A program made the translations under genes and the position numbers. The notes beneath the pieces are model-generated. The model had not been told where the DNA came from. It saw nothing but the letters and a program-made list of their open reading frames with translations, and searched no databases. Below, one piece after another: positions 1 to 8,280 of a DNA stretch of 64,000 nt; position 1 is the stretch's first letter; each line of letters starts with the position of its first letter. The DNA is taken from NCBI GenBank assembly GCA_910586305.1, contig CAJUGS010000006.1, forward strand, positions 28,890-92,889, in the 5' to 3' direction. Source of the stretch: an uncultured Duncaniella sp. (GTDB lineage: Bacteria; Bacteroidota; Bacteroidia; Bacteroidales; Muribaculaceae).

Positions 1-611
1 GTGCCGGGGCGGAACGGGAGTCCTACGGAGTCGCTGAGCTGGCGGCGCGAGAGGAGTGGTGTGTGTAGTATGTTGTAGACTCCGATGGCTCCGGTGCATA
101 TGACTCGGTCGGGCTGTTCGCCCATTGCTATTACCCTGTTCCGGTATTCCTCGGTGGCTGTGAGGTGCAGGGAGGCCATCTTTGTGATGGCGTGGCGTAT
201 GGAGTCGTCGATGGCGCCTTCGGATATTTCGCCTCCGGCGATGTGGACTATCGGTATTCGCATCATTAGCGATGCTGTCGCTGTCGCGAGCATTTCGAAT
301 CGGTCGCCGAGTATTATGACGATGTCGGGCGCCAGTGTGCGGAGGGCGTCGGCCATTCCTGTCATGCACGAGGCCATGGCGTGGACTGCTTCGCAGGATG
401 TGTCGGTGGCTGGTGGCATCTGCACCCGTGTTATCGCGGATGTGAATCCGTCGGCCTCTATTTCGCGGATTGTGTCGCCGTAGAGGGGTGATAGGTGCAT
501 ATTTGTCGCCAGTATCTCTACACGGCAGTCGGTGCGTGAGGCGAGGGCGCGCGCCAGGGGACTGAGGAGTCCCCAGTCGGCGCGTGTTCCTGTGGCTATG
601 GCTATGCGCAT
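1..611 (-). CDS. neuC: UDP-N-acetylglucosamine 2-epimerase (hydrolysing), NeuC type, C-terminus off the window
   Basis: The N-terminal ~203 residues are visible; the 3' end runs off the left edge. The protein opens with MRIAIATGTRADWGLLSPL, the nucleotide-binding start of NeuC-type epimerases, and carries GDRFEML near residue 100, then HIAGGE and EGAIDDSIRHAITKM, which are hallmark NeuC motifs. The family hydrolyses UDP-GlcNAc (or a 2,4-diacetamido analogue) to a free ManNAc-type sugar and UDP, the first step towards sialic, legionaminic or related nonulosonic acids. The ATG lies two bases after the stop of yggS, so the two are co-transcribed from the promoter at 1769-1800. No neuB or neuA is visible, so the final sugar cannot be named. 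Confidence 0.85.
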   Translation of the reverse strand, partial: MRIAIATGTRADWGLLSPLARALASRTDCRVEILATNMHLSPLYGDTIREIEADGFTSAITRVQMPPATDTSCEAVHAMASCMTGMADALRTLAPDIVIILGDRFEMLATATASLMMRIPIVHIAGGEISEGAIDDSIRHAITKMASLHLTATEEYRNRVIAMGEQPDRVICTGAIGVYNILHTPLLSRRQLSDSVGLPFRPG

Positions 612-613
612 GG

Positions 614-1288
614 TCAGTATTCTCTTTCGCCGAATATGGTTGTGCCTACACGTATCATGTTGGCTCCCTGTGCTACCGCGAGCGGCCAGTCGTGGCTCAT
701 TCCCATGCTCACCACTGAGAATTCGGGGTGTGATGCGAATGTGCCTTGCGATAGGATGTCGAATGTGTGGCGTATTTCGCGGAAGTCGGCTGTGATGCGC
801 CTTTCGTCGTCGACGTTGGAGGCCATTCCCATTACTCCGGTTATTCTGACGGCTTTCAGGGAGCCGATGAATTGCGGGGTGAGGAGTGAGATCATTTCGT
901 CGGGGGTGAGGCCGAACTTGGTCTCTTCGCGGGCTACGTGGAGCTGCATCAGCACGTCGATGCTGCGGTTTATCCGTAGTGCTTCGTTGTCGATGAGCCT
1001 GAGGAGCCTCTCTGAGTCGACGCTGTGGATGAGGTCGACGTGGGGCACTATGGCCCGCACCTTGTTGGTCTGGAGGTGTCCGATGAAGTGCCAGCTGATG
1101 TCGGACGGTAGGTTTCGGGCCTTTTCCACGAGTTCGTTGGCTCGGCTTTCGCCGAATACTCTCTGGCCGGCGTCGTAGGCCTCGCGCAGGGCTTCGACGG
1201 GATGGAACTTGGAGACAGCCACGAGTGTGATACCTTGCGGTATGCTTCGACGCAGGCCGTCGAGCCGAGATGTGACGGTCTCTGTCAT
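614..1288 (-). CDS. yggS: YggS family pyridoxal phosphate homeostasis protein
   Basis: 224 residues, normal length for the YggS/PROSC family, a single-domain PLP-binding TIM barrel resembling the N-terminal domain of alanine racemase. The PLP lysine is K27 in VAVSKFHP; FGESRANEL and WHFIGHLQTNK follow, as do HSVDSERLL and GMSHDWPLAV, all typical of the family. The family has no confirmed enzymatic reaction; it buffers free pyridoxal phosphate and affects amino and keto acid balance. The gene starts six bases after the stop of the DUF4494 gene and ends two bases before neuC, so all three form one transcription unit. Confidence 0.93.
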   Translation of the reverse strand: MTETVTSRLDGLRRSIPQGITLVAVSKFHPVEALREAYDAGQRVFGESRANELVEKARNLPSDISWHFIGHLQTNKVRAIVPHVDLIHSVDSERLLRLIDNEALRINRSIDVLMQLHVAREETKFGLTPDEMISLLTPQFIGSLKAVRITGVMGMASNVDDERRITADFREIRHTFDILSQGTFASHPEFSVVSMGMSHDWPLAVAQGANMIRVGTTIFGEREY

Positions 1289-1294
1289 GATTTT

Positions 1295-1732
1295 TCAGTC
1301 TTCTTTTTTACCGGCGAGGTCGGCTTCGTATACGTCGAGAATCGCTGTCTCCTGGATTGTGTTGATCTCGAAGTCGGCGAGTGTGCTCTTCATTCCCTCC
1401 ATGAAGTTGTCGTAGGCTTCCTTGAACGAGTCGGCTGCCACGAGAATCTGCGAGATAGATTTCTTTTCTACCGCTGTTTTTTCGTCGAGTGTTATGAAGG
1501 CTACTTTCACGAGATACCATTTGTCGCCTGTGCGCTGCTGGAATATTTCGGAAATCTTTGAGATTTTTACAGCGGAGACTGAGAACTCGGATGTGAAGTG
1601 GGCCATCTCTTCGGTGATGCGGGCCTCGGCCTCGGTGAATGAGAGTGCGTCGACCATGAAGGCTTCGGTGACTTTCTTGATCGAGCCGTTCTCCATAGTC
1701 TTGTCGTAACGGACTTTAGTTTCGAACCACAT
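1295..1732 (-). CDS. DUF4494 domain protein
   Basis: 145 residues with no signal peptide or membrane segment, so probably cytoplasmic. It opens with MWFETKVRYDK and contains EAFMVDALSFTEAEARI and GDKWYLVKVAF, the pattern of the DUF4494 family, small proteins conserved in Bacteroidales. No function is established for the family. It is the first gene of a three-gene unit with yggS and neuC and has a near-perfect Bacteroidota promoter 37 bases upstream. Family assignment is by recognition of the N-terminal pattern. Confidence 0.85.
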   Translation of the reverse strand: MWFETKVRYDKTMENGSIKKVTEAFMVDALSFTEAEARITEEMAHFTSEFSVSAVKISKISEIFQQRTGDKWYLVKVAFITLDEKTAVEKKSISQILVAADSFKEAYDNFMEGMKSTLADFEINTIQETAILDVYEADLAGKKED

Positions 1733-1768
1733 ATGTTGATATGATTAATTGTTATTGGAATCGGACTG

Positions 1769-1800
1769 CAAAATTAGTGAAAAATCACGCGATTCACAAA
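1769..1800 (-). promoter_or_regulatory. Bacteroidota-type promoter of the DUF4494-yggS-neuC unit
   Basis: Read on the minus strand: TTTG at 1800-1797, a 20-base spacer, then TAATTTTG at 1776-1769, matching the TTTG / TAnnTTTG consensus with ideal spacing. Predicted start of transcription near 1763, giving a leader of about 30 bases to the ATG at 1732. Confidence 0.75.
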
Positions 1801-1813
1801 CTGAAAATCGCTG

Positions 1814-2569
1814 TCAGAACGGGCTGCGGTATTTTCCGGCAAGCTGCCGGGCGAAGTGGTAGAAGAAGCGTGTGTCGTCGATGAAATATCGGCGGAACAT
1901 TCTCCGGGGTTCGCACAGGAACCTGAAGAACCATTCCATGCATATCTTGCGTACCCATTGTGGTGCGCGGCGTATGTTGCCTGCTTCGAAGTCGATGGTG
2001 GCTCCGAGTGCCATCCACAGCCTTATGCCCGGCATGAGGTGGCGGTGGCGTGTGATGAAGAGTTCCTGCTTGGGTGCTCCGAGTCCGACGAGGCATACGT
2101 TGGCTCCGGATGAGTTGACTATGCGGGCTATGCGGTCGATTTCGGCGGGGTCTTTCTCGAATCCGAATGGGGGGGAGTAGGTGCCTGTCACTATCTCTCG
2201 CCCTACGCGGGCGTTGATGCGCCGCGCGGCTTCGGCGGCGACTCCTTCGCGTGCTCCGAGAAGGAATATGCGGCAGTCGGGGTCGTCGGCGTGGTGGAGG
2301 TAGTAGTCGGAGAAGAATGTGCTTCCGGGTATTGCCTCGGGCAGTGCCTCGGGCAGGAGGCGGGAGCAGGTGAGCAGGATGCGGCTGTCGCAGACTATCC
2401 AGTCGGCGTTTTTGTAGGCTTCGAAGAAGGCTTTGTCGGTCTGCAGCTTTACGAGGTGGTCGAGGTTGGGGGTGAAGAGTATTCCGTCGTGAAGCGAGTC
2501 GAGGAGCTGTCGTTTGGTTATGGACAGGACCGGGATGTTGAGGATGGTGGTGGCTGGGAATTGTGTCAT
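1814..2569 (-). CDS. WecG/TagA/CpsF family glycosyltransferase
   Basis: 251 residues from the ATG at 2569, the usual length for the family. The open frame continues upstream, but that part lies inside the GT2 gene in another frame and is proline- and histidine-rich nonsense, so I reject it. Conserved elements: FTPNLDHLVKLQ, WIVCDSR, the PGSTFF segment, IFLLGAREGVAAEAA, and VGLGAPKQELFI, the signature of the WecG/TagA fold. Members transfer N-acetylmannosamine(uronate) or related sugars to lipid-linked intermediates at the inner membrane during surface polysaccharide or teichoic acid synthesis. It is the last gene of the dapB-lepB-wbqC-GT2 unit, 38 bases after GT2. Confidence 0.88.
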   Translation of the reverse strand: MTQFPATTILNIPVLSITKRQLLDSLHDGILFTPNLDHLVKLQTDKAFFEAYKNADWIVCDSRILLTCSRLLPEALPEAIPGSTFFSDYYLHHADDPDCRIFLLGAREGVAAEAARRINARVGREIVTGTYSPPFGFEKDPAEIDRIARIVNSSGANVCLVGLGAPKQELFITRHRHLMPGIRLWMALGATIDFEAGNIRRAPQWVRKICMEWFFRFLCEPRRMFRRYFIDDTRFFYHFARQLAGKYRSPF

Positions 2570-2607
2570 CACGGCAGTGAAAAATGCAGGGGGTGGTTGT
2601 GGAGGTG

Positions 2608-3540
2608 TCAGCGGCGTGTGATGCGGCTGACGATGTTGAAGAGTCCGAGGCGCATGAGTGTCATTACGGCTCTTTCGCCCGTTGATGAGGGGGTGTGGGA
2701 GGAGAAGGCTCTTCGCACCATGGGGTGGCGTAGGTATAGGCGCGGGGTGGCGTGGTCGCCGGCGTGGATGAGGCGGAGGATGAGGTTGTAGTATTGCGGG
2801 AAGGCGAATTCGTCGATGTCGGTGGAGAGGGCCGGGTCGAACCATGCGAGCATTTCGGAATGCAGGCGTGTGTAGTTGAGGAGTATTTCCGGGGTGGCGT
2901 GGGATGTGACCGATCCGCTGCGGTGGACGTAGTGGTAGAGGGGGGCTGTGTCGAGACTTGCTGAGGTGCAGTGGCGGAGGTAGGTGAATACGAAGTCGAT
3001 GTCTTCGAGGAGGTCTATCTCCCGCAGGCGCAGGGAGTGGGCGCGGATGATGGGGAGCGAGAAGAGTTTGTTGCAGAGAGAGGCCATGAGGCCTGTGGGT
3101 AGGAGTGAGGCGAGGGCCGGTGAGGATCGGAGTGGTGAGAATGTGTGGCGTCCCTGCAGCGGGAGTGTGTGGGGGCGTGTCTCGGTGCCGTGGTGGTGGA
3201 GGAGTGAGCATATCCTGAGGTCGCCGTCGAGGGATGCGAGTGTGGACAGCCATGAGGGGGATACGTAGTCGTCGCTGTCGGCAAATGTGACCCATTGCGC
3301 CGACGGGGAGCAGTGGAGGAGCCCTGTGTTGCGGGCCGAGGCGGGTCCGCCGTTGGGCTTTGTGACTATTTTCAGTCTGTCGGAGCGGATGGCGCGGGCG
3401 ACTGCAAGGGTGGAGTCGGTGGAGCCGTCGTCGACGACGATTATCTCGAATTGGCCTGTGTAGTCCTGGGCGAGGATTGAGTCGATGCAGCGTGGGAGGG
3501 TCGTGGCTGCGTTGTAGGCCGGGATGATTACGGATATCAT
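2608..3540 (-). CDS. Glycosyltransferase family 2 protein
   Basis: 310 residues. The GT2 (GT-A fold) nucleotide-sugar domain fills the first ~110 residues: MISVIIPAYNAATTLPRCI, then IIVVDDGSTDST, KPNGGPASARNTGL, and the metal-binding FADSDDYV (DxD-type). The C-terminal half is variable, as usual, and probably sets acceptor specificity. No transmembrane segment is evident. The start overlaps the stop of the WbqC gene by four bases (ATGA), so translation is probably coupled. With WbqC and the WecG-like gene it suggests surface glycan assembly; donor and acceptor cannot be named from the sequence. Confidence 0.9.
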   Translation of the reverse strand: MISVIIPAYNAATTLPRCIDSILAQDYTGQFEIIVVDDGSTDSTLAVARAIRSDRLKIVTKPNGGPASARNTGLLHCSPSAQWVTFADSDDYVSPSWLSTLASLDGDLRICSLLHHHGTETRPHTLPLQGRHTFSPLRSSPALASLLPTGLMASLCNKLFSLPIIRAHSLRLREIDLLEDIDFVFTYLRHCTSASLDTAPLYHYVHRSGSVTSHATPEILLNYTRLHSEMLAWFDPALSTDIDEFAFPQYYNLILRLIHAGDHATPRLYLRHPMVRRAFSSHTPSSTGERAVMTLMRLGLFNIVSRITRR

Positions 3541-4160
3541 TGGCGGCAGAGGTTGTCGAGGTAGAGCTGTGATTCGGGACCGAGGTTGAAGATGAGGTCG
3601 AGTATGCTTAGGGAGGGGATGAAGCCGAGTTTTGAGGCACGGACCTGGTAGTAGGGCGGCAGGGTGGGGGAGGGGATGCGGCCGTGATCTATCGGTGTGG
3701 TCTCAAGGGTGTCGGCGGGGGTGTCGGTGAGTCCGAGGATGTCGCGGATTTCGGTGTCCCATGCGAGTGAGAGGTCGCGGAGGAGCGGGTAGCGCGATTC
3801 TACTCCGTCGGTGAGCATGGGCATGAAGCGGTCGATGTAGAATTCGAAGTAGGGTGTTCGTCCGTAGGCGCTCTCGAGTGCTACCCGGTGGACGTTCCAC
3901 CAGTCTCCGTGGGTGGATATGTGTATCTCGTCCCAGCGGCAACGCGATGTGGGCGGCTTGGCTATGGGCACTGTGAGTGATAGCGGTCCACGTGTGTCGG
4001 CTATGTCAAAGCGGTGTGTGGCTTTGTCGCGTTTGTCGAACGGCGTGGTCCAGTCCTGTCCGGATTTTGCGCATGACCATGCTGCCGCATAGTGCTCTAC
4101 CCCCGCGCAGAGGCGCGGGGGTAGGAGTATGGAGTGTTCGGGATGTGGGATCGGTCGCAT
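3537..4160 (-). CDS. WbqC-like family protein
   Basis: 207 residues from the ATG at 4160, two bases after the lepB stop; the longer upstream frame runs inside lepB and is rejected. Family features include the start LLPPRLCAGVEHYAAA, the segment WTTPFDKRDKATHRFDI, IPIAKP-like LTVPIAKP, and the run HRVALESAYGRTPYFEFY, close to the family pattern of a lysine/aspartate-rich core followed by an aromatic stretch. WbqC proteins are found in O-antigen and other surface polysaccharide loci and in conserved Bacteroidales operons with lepB; the biochemical reaction is not established. The stop overlaps the start of GT2 by four bases. Confidence 0.85.
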   Translation of the reverse strand: MRPIPHPEHSILLPPRLCAGVEHYAAAWSCAKSGQDWTTPFDKRDKATHRFDIADTRGPLSLTVPIAKPPTSRCRWDEIHISTHGDWWNVHRVALESAYGRTPYFEFYIDRFMPMLTDGVESRYPLLRDLSLAWDTEIRDILGLTDTPADTLETTPIDHGRIPSPTLPPYYQVRASKLGFIPSLSILDLIFNLGPESQLYLDNLCRQ

Positions 4161-4162
4161 TC

Positions 4163-5629
4163 CTATATTGCGTTCTTGTCGGGGTTGGCGTCGCGCAGGA
4201 CTCTGTTCCAGCGTATGCCTCCGTTGAAGAGTGAGTGGTCTTTGTCGAATGATATGAGTACTCTTTCGGGCCGTCCTACGATGTGGTCTTCGGGCACGAA
4301 TCCCCAGTAGCGCGAGTCGAGGGAGTTGTCGCGGTTGTCGCCCATCATGAAGTAGTAGTCCATCTTGAATGTGTAGGTGTCCTGCGGTTTTCCTCCGATG
4401 TATACCTTGCCGTCGCGCAGTGTGGCGTCGTGGTTGCCTTCGTAGTCGCGGATCACGCGTCCGTAGATGTTCCATGCTTTAGGTGTGAGGCGCAGGCGGG
4501 TGCCTTTCTTGGGTATCCATATTTCGCCGTAGTCGGCTCGTGTCCATGAGTCGGCCTCGCCTGCGGGGTAGAGCATTTCGCCCTCGGTGGCCGGCATTTT
4601 CATGACTTTGCATACTCCTTTGTCGGCTTCGAGTGTCTTGACCATGGCCGGTGTGAGCGGCGAGACGAATACCGGGGGTACTGTGCCGTCGGGGTTGACT
4701 GTGAATCCGAGTGAGCGGAGTGCCTCGATGTCTTCTGGTGTGACCGGGACGCGGTGGCGGTCGTCAAGCGATATTCCCAGGGTTTCCCAGGTTTTTTCGG
4801 CGTCGGCGGGGTTGGCAAACTGGTAGTAGTAGTTGAACTGGACGTTCTCGGGCTGTGGTATGGGTTTGCCGTTTATGAAGATTACTCCGTCGACGATTTT
4901 CAGTCGCTCGCCCGGGAGTCCGACTGCTCTCTTGACGTAGTTTTCGCGTCGGTCGACGGGCCGGTATATTACTTCTCCGAATGTCTGTGGGTTGTTACGG
5001 ACGTTGTCGCGGCCATACATACGTGAGAGTGTGTAGTAGTCGGGGTTCTGTACTTTCAAGGCCACGGTGTCGCCCGCCGGGAAGTTGAAGACTACGATGT
5101 CGCCCCTCCGGACTTTGCCGAGTCCGGCCAGGCGGTGGTATTTCCACTGCGGGTTGTCGAGGTAGCTCTTGGTGTTTATTATGGGGAATGTGTTCTGTAC
5201 GAGCGGGAAGTGGACCGGTGTGTTGGGGACGCGTGGTCCGTAGGCCATCTTGTTGACCCACAGGTAGTCGCCTACGAGGAGTGACTTCTCGAGCGATGAC
5301 GATGGTATCTGGTAGTTCTGCCCGATGAATGTGAAGACGAAGTAGACGAGGACGAGTGCGTAGAGAATGGCGTCGACCCAGCTCATAATGCTTCGGACTA
5401 CCGGGTTCTTGGACTTCTTCCACCATGTGAGCGGTATGTAGCCTGTGATGTAGATGTCGAATAGCAGGAACCATGCGAGTGCCACCCACCAGTTGCCGAG
5501 CCAGGCTACCCAGAGGAAGAATATCACCGATACGATTGTGAATCGTATCCACCTGGTTTTTCCGGTGGCGCGAAGACGTTCGGCGAAGTCTTCTTTGAAG
5601 TTTTTTTTGCGGTATTGTCCGGGTGTCAT
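4163..5629 (-). CDS. lepB: Signal peptidase I, long Bacteroidota form
   Basis: 488 residues, about 150 longer than the E. coli enzyme, as usual in Bacteroidales, because of an insertion between the catalytic boxes. Two N-terminal membrane segments lie near residues 28-65 and a third near 84-104. The serine box is IPSSSLEKSLLVGD with the presumed nucleophile S112; the general base is K233 in YVKRAVGLPGE; the last box is MMGDNRDNSLDSRYWG near residue 430. The enzyme cleaves signal peptides on the periplasmic face of the inner membrane. It overlaps dapB by four bases and lies two bases before wbqC. Confidence 0.95.
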   Translation of the reverse strand: MTPGQYRKKNFKEDFAERLRATGKTRWIRFTIVSVIFFLWVAWLGNWWVALAWFLLFDIYITGYIPLTWWKKSKNPVVRSIMSWVDAILYALVLVYFVFTFIGQNYQIPSSSLEKSLLVGDYLWVNKMAYGPRVPNTPVHFPLVQNTFPIINTKSYLDNPQWKYHRLAGLGKVRRGDIVVFNFPAGDTVALKVQNPDYYTLSRMYGRDNVRNNPQTFGEVIYRPVDRRENYVKRAVGLPGERLKIVDGVIFINGKPIPQPENVQFNYYYQFANPADAEKTWETLGISLDDRHRVPVTPEDIEALRSLGFTVNPDGTVPPVFVSPLTPAMVKTLEADKGVCKVMKMPATEGEMLYPAGEADSWTRADYGEIWIPKKGTRLRLTPKAWNIYGRVIRDYEGNHDATLRDGKVYIGGKPQDTYTFKMDYYFMMGDNRDNSLDSRYWGFVPEDHIVGRPERVLISFDKDHSLFNGGIRWNRVLRDANPDKNAI

Positions 5630-6420
5630 TTCATCAGTTCCTCCATCATTTGGTCAATAGTGAATATGCCCTTGCGTCCCTGTATCCACTCGGCGGCCAT
5701 TACTGCTCCGAGTGCGAATCCGTCGCGCGACTTTGCTGAGTGTTCGATGGTTATCATGTCGACCGGGGAGTCCCATTTTATGGTGTGGATTCCGGGAACT
5801 TCGTCTTTTCGAAGCGAGAGGATGGGGAGTGTGTTGTTCGGGACGTTGTCGAGGGCTTTTGCTGCCGCGTCGAGCTGTGCCTGTCGCTCTTCGGGTGTGG
5901 CGTTGGCCCATACTATTCCGGCGTCGCTCCACGAGGTTATCTCATGGTCTTCGGCCATTATTCCCTCGGCCAGTGTGAGTGCTGTCCCCGACGGGTGGTC
6001 GAGCTTGTGGACGTGGTGAACTTCGGTCATTGTGGGACGATAGGACGGAATGTGTGCCATTATTGACGCGAGGCGTCGCGATATGATGTTGAAGACGTTT
6101 ACTCCTATGCTGAAGTTGCTTGACGCGAGGAGTGCTCCTCCGGCGTTTCGGACTTCGTTTTCGACCTTTTCCCTGTCGGCTCCCCATCCCGTGGAGCCGC
6201 ATACCACGGGCACACCGGCGAGTGTGGCGCGCACGATGTTGGCCGGAGCTGTGGAGGGTGTGGTGAATTCGATGGCTGCGTCAGCCGATGCGAAGGCCTC
6301 TCCGTCGATGTCGGCGGTGTTGCCGGCGTCTATGACGGCCACAATCTCGTGGCCTCTTTCGAGGGCGATGCGCTCTATGGCATGGCCCATTTTTCCGTAT
6401 CCGATGATTGCTATTTTCAT
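5626..6420 (-). CDS. dapB: 4-hydroxy-tetrahydrodipicolinate reductase
   Basis: 264 residues from the ATG at 6420; an in-frame upstream extension begins before the promoter-like sequence and is not used. The N-terminal Rossmann motif is IAIIGYGKMGHAIE; VVCGSTGW follows, and then the catalytic and substrate region EVHHVHKLDHPSGTA, with the conserved His pair and the lysine. DapB reduces hydroxy-tetrahydrodipicolinate with NAD(P)H in the diaminopimelate/lysine pathway. It heads a five-gene unit with lepB, wbqC, GT2 and the WecG-like gene, an arrangement in which dapB-lepB-wbqC is commonly conserved in Bacteroidales. Confidence 0.96.
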   Translation of the reverse strand: MKIAIIGYGKMGHAIERIALERGHEIVAVIDAGNTADIDGEAFASADAAIEFTTPSTAPANIVRATLAGVPVVCGSTGWGADREKVENEVRNAGGALLASSNFSIGVNVFNIISRRLASIMAHIPSYRPTMTEVHHVHKLDHPSGTALTLAEGIMAEDHEITSWSDAGIVWANATPEERQAQLDAAAKALDNVPNNTLPILSLRKDEVPGIHTIKWDSPVDMITIEHSAKSRDGFALGAVMAAEWIQGRKGIFTIDQMMEELMK

Positions 6421-6428
6421 AATGGAGG

Positions 6429-6436
6429 CAAAGATA
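6429..6436 (-). promoter_or_regulatory. Promoter -7 box of the dapB operon
   Basis: TATCTTTG on the minus strand, an exact TAnnTTTG match. Only eight bases separate it from the ATG at 6420, so the transcript is predicted to be nearly leaderless. A clear TTTG at -33 is not visible. Confidence 0.6.
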
Positions 6437-6681
6437 CGAAATAATTTTATAATGTGGTAAGTATTAAGGCCCAAGAGTTTGCGACGGGGATGGGAGTGTT
6501 AAAACAGGAGGGGCTAAAAATACAATAATTTACAATATTTTGCATTGCGGGCGAAGTGTGAATTTGGCTTGATGTTTTTTATGTTATTTTTACACTTATG
6601 TATAATAGTTTGATTATTAGCGATGTATGATGTGCGGCGGGGCCGTATGTCGCGGCGGGGCGGATGGGCGGCGATTGAAAG

Positions 6682-6713
6682 TTTGGTTAAGATGCTCAGA
6701 ATGATTATTTTTG
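6682..6713 (+). promoter_or_regulatory. Promoter of ndk
   Basis: TTTG at 6682-6685, a 20-base spacer and TATTTTTG at 6706-6713 match both parts of the Bacteroidota consensus. Predicted transcription start near 6718, leader about 37 bases. Confidence 0.75.
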
Positions 6714-6754
6714 AGGAGTGAGAAACTAAAAAGTCAATAATCGTTAAAAACAAA

Positions 6755-7222
6755 ATGGAACAGACACTCGTAATCTTCAAGCCGTCGTCGGTCCAGCGCG
6801 GACTGGTGGGCGAGGTACTCGCTCGATTCGAGCGGAAGGGTCTTGTCATAGCCGGCATGAAGATGATGCAGCTTGACGAGGCCATTCTGCGCGAACATTA
6901 CGCTCATCTGACCGACCGTCCTTTTTTCCCGATACTGGTAGAGTCGATGACTGCTACTCCGGTGATTGTGATGTGTCTGCGCGGTGTGCAGGCTATCAGT
7001 GTGGTTCGCTCGCTCACCGGTGCCACCAATGGGCGCCAGGCTGCTCCCGGTACCATCAGGGGCGACTTCTCCATGAGCAATCAGGAGAATATCGTCCATG
7101 CGTCGGCGAGTGCCGAGGATGCCGAGGTGGAGCTGAGACGCTTCTTCAAACCCGGCGAGATTTTTGACTATGACCTCGTGGGAATGAGGTTTATCAACGA
7201 GCCTTCCGAGTTGGAGTTGTAG
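6755..7222 (+). CDS. ndk: Nucleoside diphosphate kinase
   Basis: 155 residues, standard length. The start TLVIFKPSSVQRGLVGEVL is the Ndk N-terminus, with the conserved lysine. RSLTGATNGRQAAPGTIRGD leads to the catalytic histidine in ENIVHASASAEDAE (the family NxxHGSDS box). The enzyme moves the gamma phosphate of ATP through a phosphohistidine to nucleoside diphosphates. It is a monocistronic-looking plus-strand gene with its own promoter; a 96-base gap separates it from the M23 peptidase gene. Confidence 0.97.
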   Translation: MEQTLVIFKPSSVQRGLVGEVLARFERKGLVIAGMKMMQLDEAILREHYAHLTDRPFFPILVESMTATPVIVMCLRGVQAISVVRSLTGATNGRQAAPGTIRGDFSMSNQENIVHASASAEDAEVELRRFFKPGEIFDYDLVGMRFINEPSELEL

Positions 7223-7318
7223 CTCGTCCCCCGGTTCCCCAATAGTATCACACTTCACCCCAAAAAAATCAATCTGAATCGCAATAATATCTCTTGCCAA
7301 GAAACAATATAGACTGTA

Positions 7319-8146
7319 ATGAATCTCCCCGTAAAAATAATTCTCTCCGCCGCTCTTCTCATCACCACTCTTTCATTCTCCTCTGCCGCGCAGATGCGGC
7401 TTCCGGCCTCTCATTCCAAGGAGCATAGCTCGCTCCTGGCTAATCAGACCCCTACGGTAAACCCTTTCAAGATCGAGAACAACAATCTCCTGCTCGACCA
7501 GCTTAAGGAGCGCGAGCAGGCCGACATAGCTACTGATGCGGAAATCTACAGCCAGTTCTGGGCTTCGGACCGCGTGAACCCCTACGGGACTGCTGTCGCT
7601 ATTCCCGAGCATAAGAATATCGATGTCAGCGAGTATGTCCCGCCTGTGACCGGGGTTGTGACTTCCAACTATGGCTATCGTCCCCGTTTCCGCCGTATGC
7701 ATTATGGTGTTGACCTGAATCTCCACAAAGGCGACACTGTGCGCGCTGCTTTCTCGGGGAAGGTGCGCCTCACCAAGTATGAGGCACGTGGCTATGGCTA
7801 CTATGTGGTGATGCGCCATGACAACGGTATGGAGACTGTCTATGGACATCTTTCGCGTTTCCTTGTCAAGCCCAACCAGGTGGTGAAGGCCGGCGACCCT
7901 ATAGCTCTGGGCGGCAGCACCGGACGCTCCACCGGTCCGCATCTTCATTTTGAGACCCGCTATCTTGGTATAGCCATCAATCCGGCTGCTATCATAGACT
8001 TTGAGAACAAGGTGGTGCACAAGGATGTGTTTGCCTTTGACAAGACTACCTATACGAAGTCGCAGAAGTATGCTCCCGGCAAGCGTGTCTCGAAGAAGGG
8101 ACGTGCGTATGCCAAGAGAAGGTCTACCGCTCGCAAAAGGAAATAG
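7319..8146 (+). CDS. M23 family metallopeptidase (LytM-type murein hydrolase)
   Basis: 275 residues. A signal peptide of about 24 residues (IILSAALLITTLSFSSAAQ) is followed by a low-complexity linker and a complete M23 domain at about 115-225. The zinc and catalytic residues are all present: H128 and D132 in MHYGVDLNLHKGD, H177 in YGHLS, and H208/H210 in GPHLHFE. The domain should therefore be an active peptidoglycan endopeptidase in the periplasm or at the cell surface. The C-terminal ~35 residues are lysine- and arginine-rich (KRVSKKGRAYAKRRS), possibly a wall- or LPS-binding tail. The strong hairpin at 8208-8248 lies downstream. Confidence 0.92.
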   Translation: MNLPVKIILSAALLITTLSFSSAAQMRLPASHSKEHSSLLANQTPTVNPFKIENNNLLLDQLKEREQADIATDAEIYSQFWASDRVNPYGTAVAIPEHKNIDVSEYVPPVTGVVTSNYGYRPRFRRMHYGVDLNLHKGDTVRAAFSGKVRLTKYEARGYGYYVVMRHDNGMETVYGHLSRFLVKPNQVVKAGDPIALGGSTGRSTGPHLHFETRYLGIAINPAAIIDFENKVVHKDVFAFDKTTYTKSQKYAPGKRVSKKGRAYAKRRSTARKRK

Positions 8147-8205
8147 ACTGCGCATCATGCGTGTTTTTCCCGTCGCTCTCACCGGTTGCGGTGGTGCGGG
8201 ACGGA

Positions 8206-8276
8206 GAAAAAACTATCGGCCCGTCATCACGACGGGCCGATAGTTTTTAACCTTAAATCTAATACCATGAAAACAC
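8206..8276 (-). ncRNA. Candidate small RNA, copy A of a two-member family
   Basis: Minus-strand reading from about 8276: a conserved 5' segment (includes TTTTCATGGTATTAG) of about 30 bases, then an 18-bp perfect hairpin (8248-8231 with 8225-8208) and a T run. The promoter-like TATATTTG lies just upstream at 8288-8281. The block 8244-8300 is nearly repeated at 46934-46990 next to a different stem with a similar loop (ATCAC here, ATCTC there on the plus strand). Stem divergence with preserved pairing supports a structured RNA. B. thetaiotaomicron has a reported family of paralogous small RNAs (FopS); whether this is the same family is my inference. A plus-strand 19-codon frame (8267-8326) is not conserved in copy B. 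Confidence 0.55.
8208..8248. terminator. Strong bidirectional intrinsic terminator hairpin
   Basis: 18-bp perfect stem (8208-8225 with 8231-8248) and a five-base loop, with A/T runs at both ends, so it can end transcription of the M23 gene on the plus strand and of the candidate small RNA on the minus strand. Confidence 0.85.
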
Positions 8277-8280
8277 AGTG

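Larger units (their letters stand above)
6421..6754. other. Divergent intergenic region between dapB and ndk
   Basis: 334 bases. It holds the minus-strand -7 box for dapB (6429-6436) and a full promoter for ndk (6682-6713). The centre is AT-rich apart from a G+C-rich island at about 6630-6672, which contains two copies of GCGGCGGGGC (6634-6643 and 6652-6661). No convincing coding frame or hairpin was seen. Confidence 0.6.
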
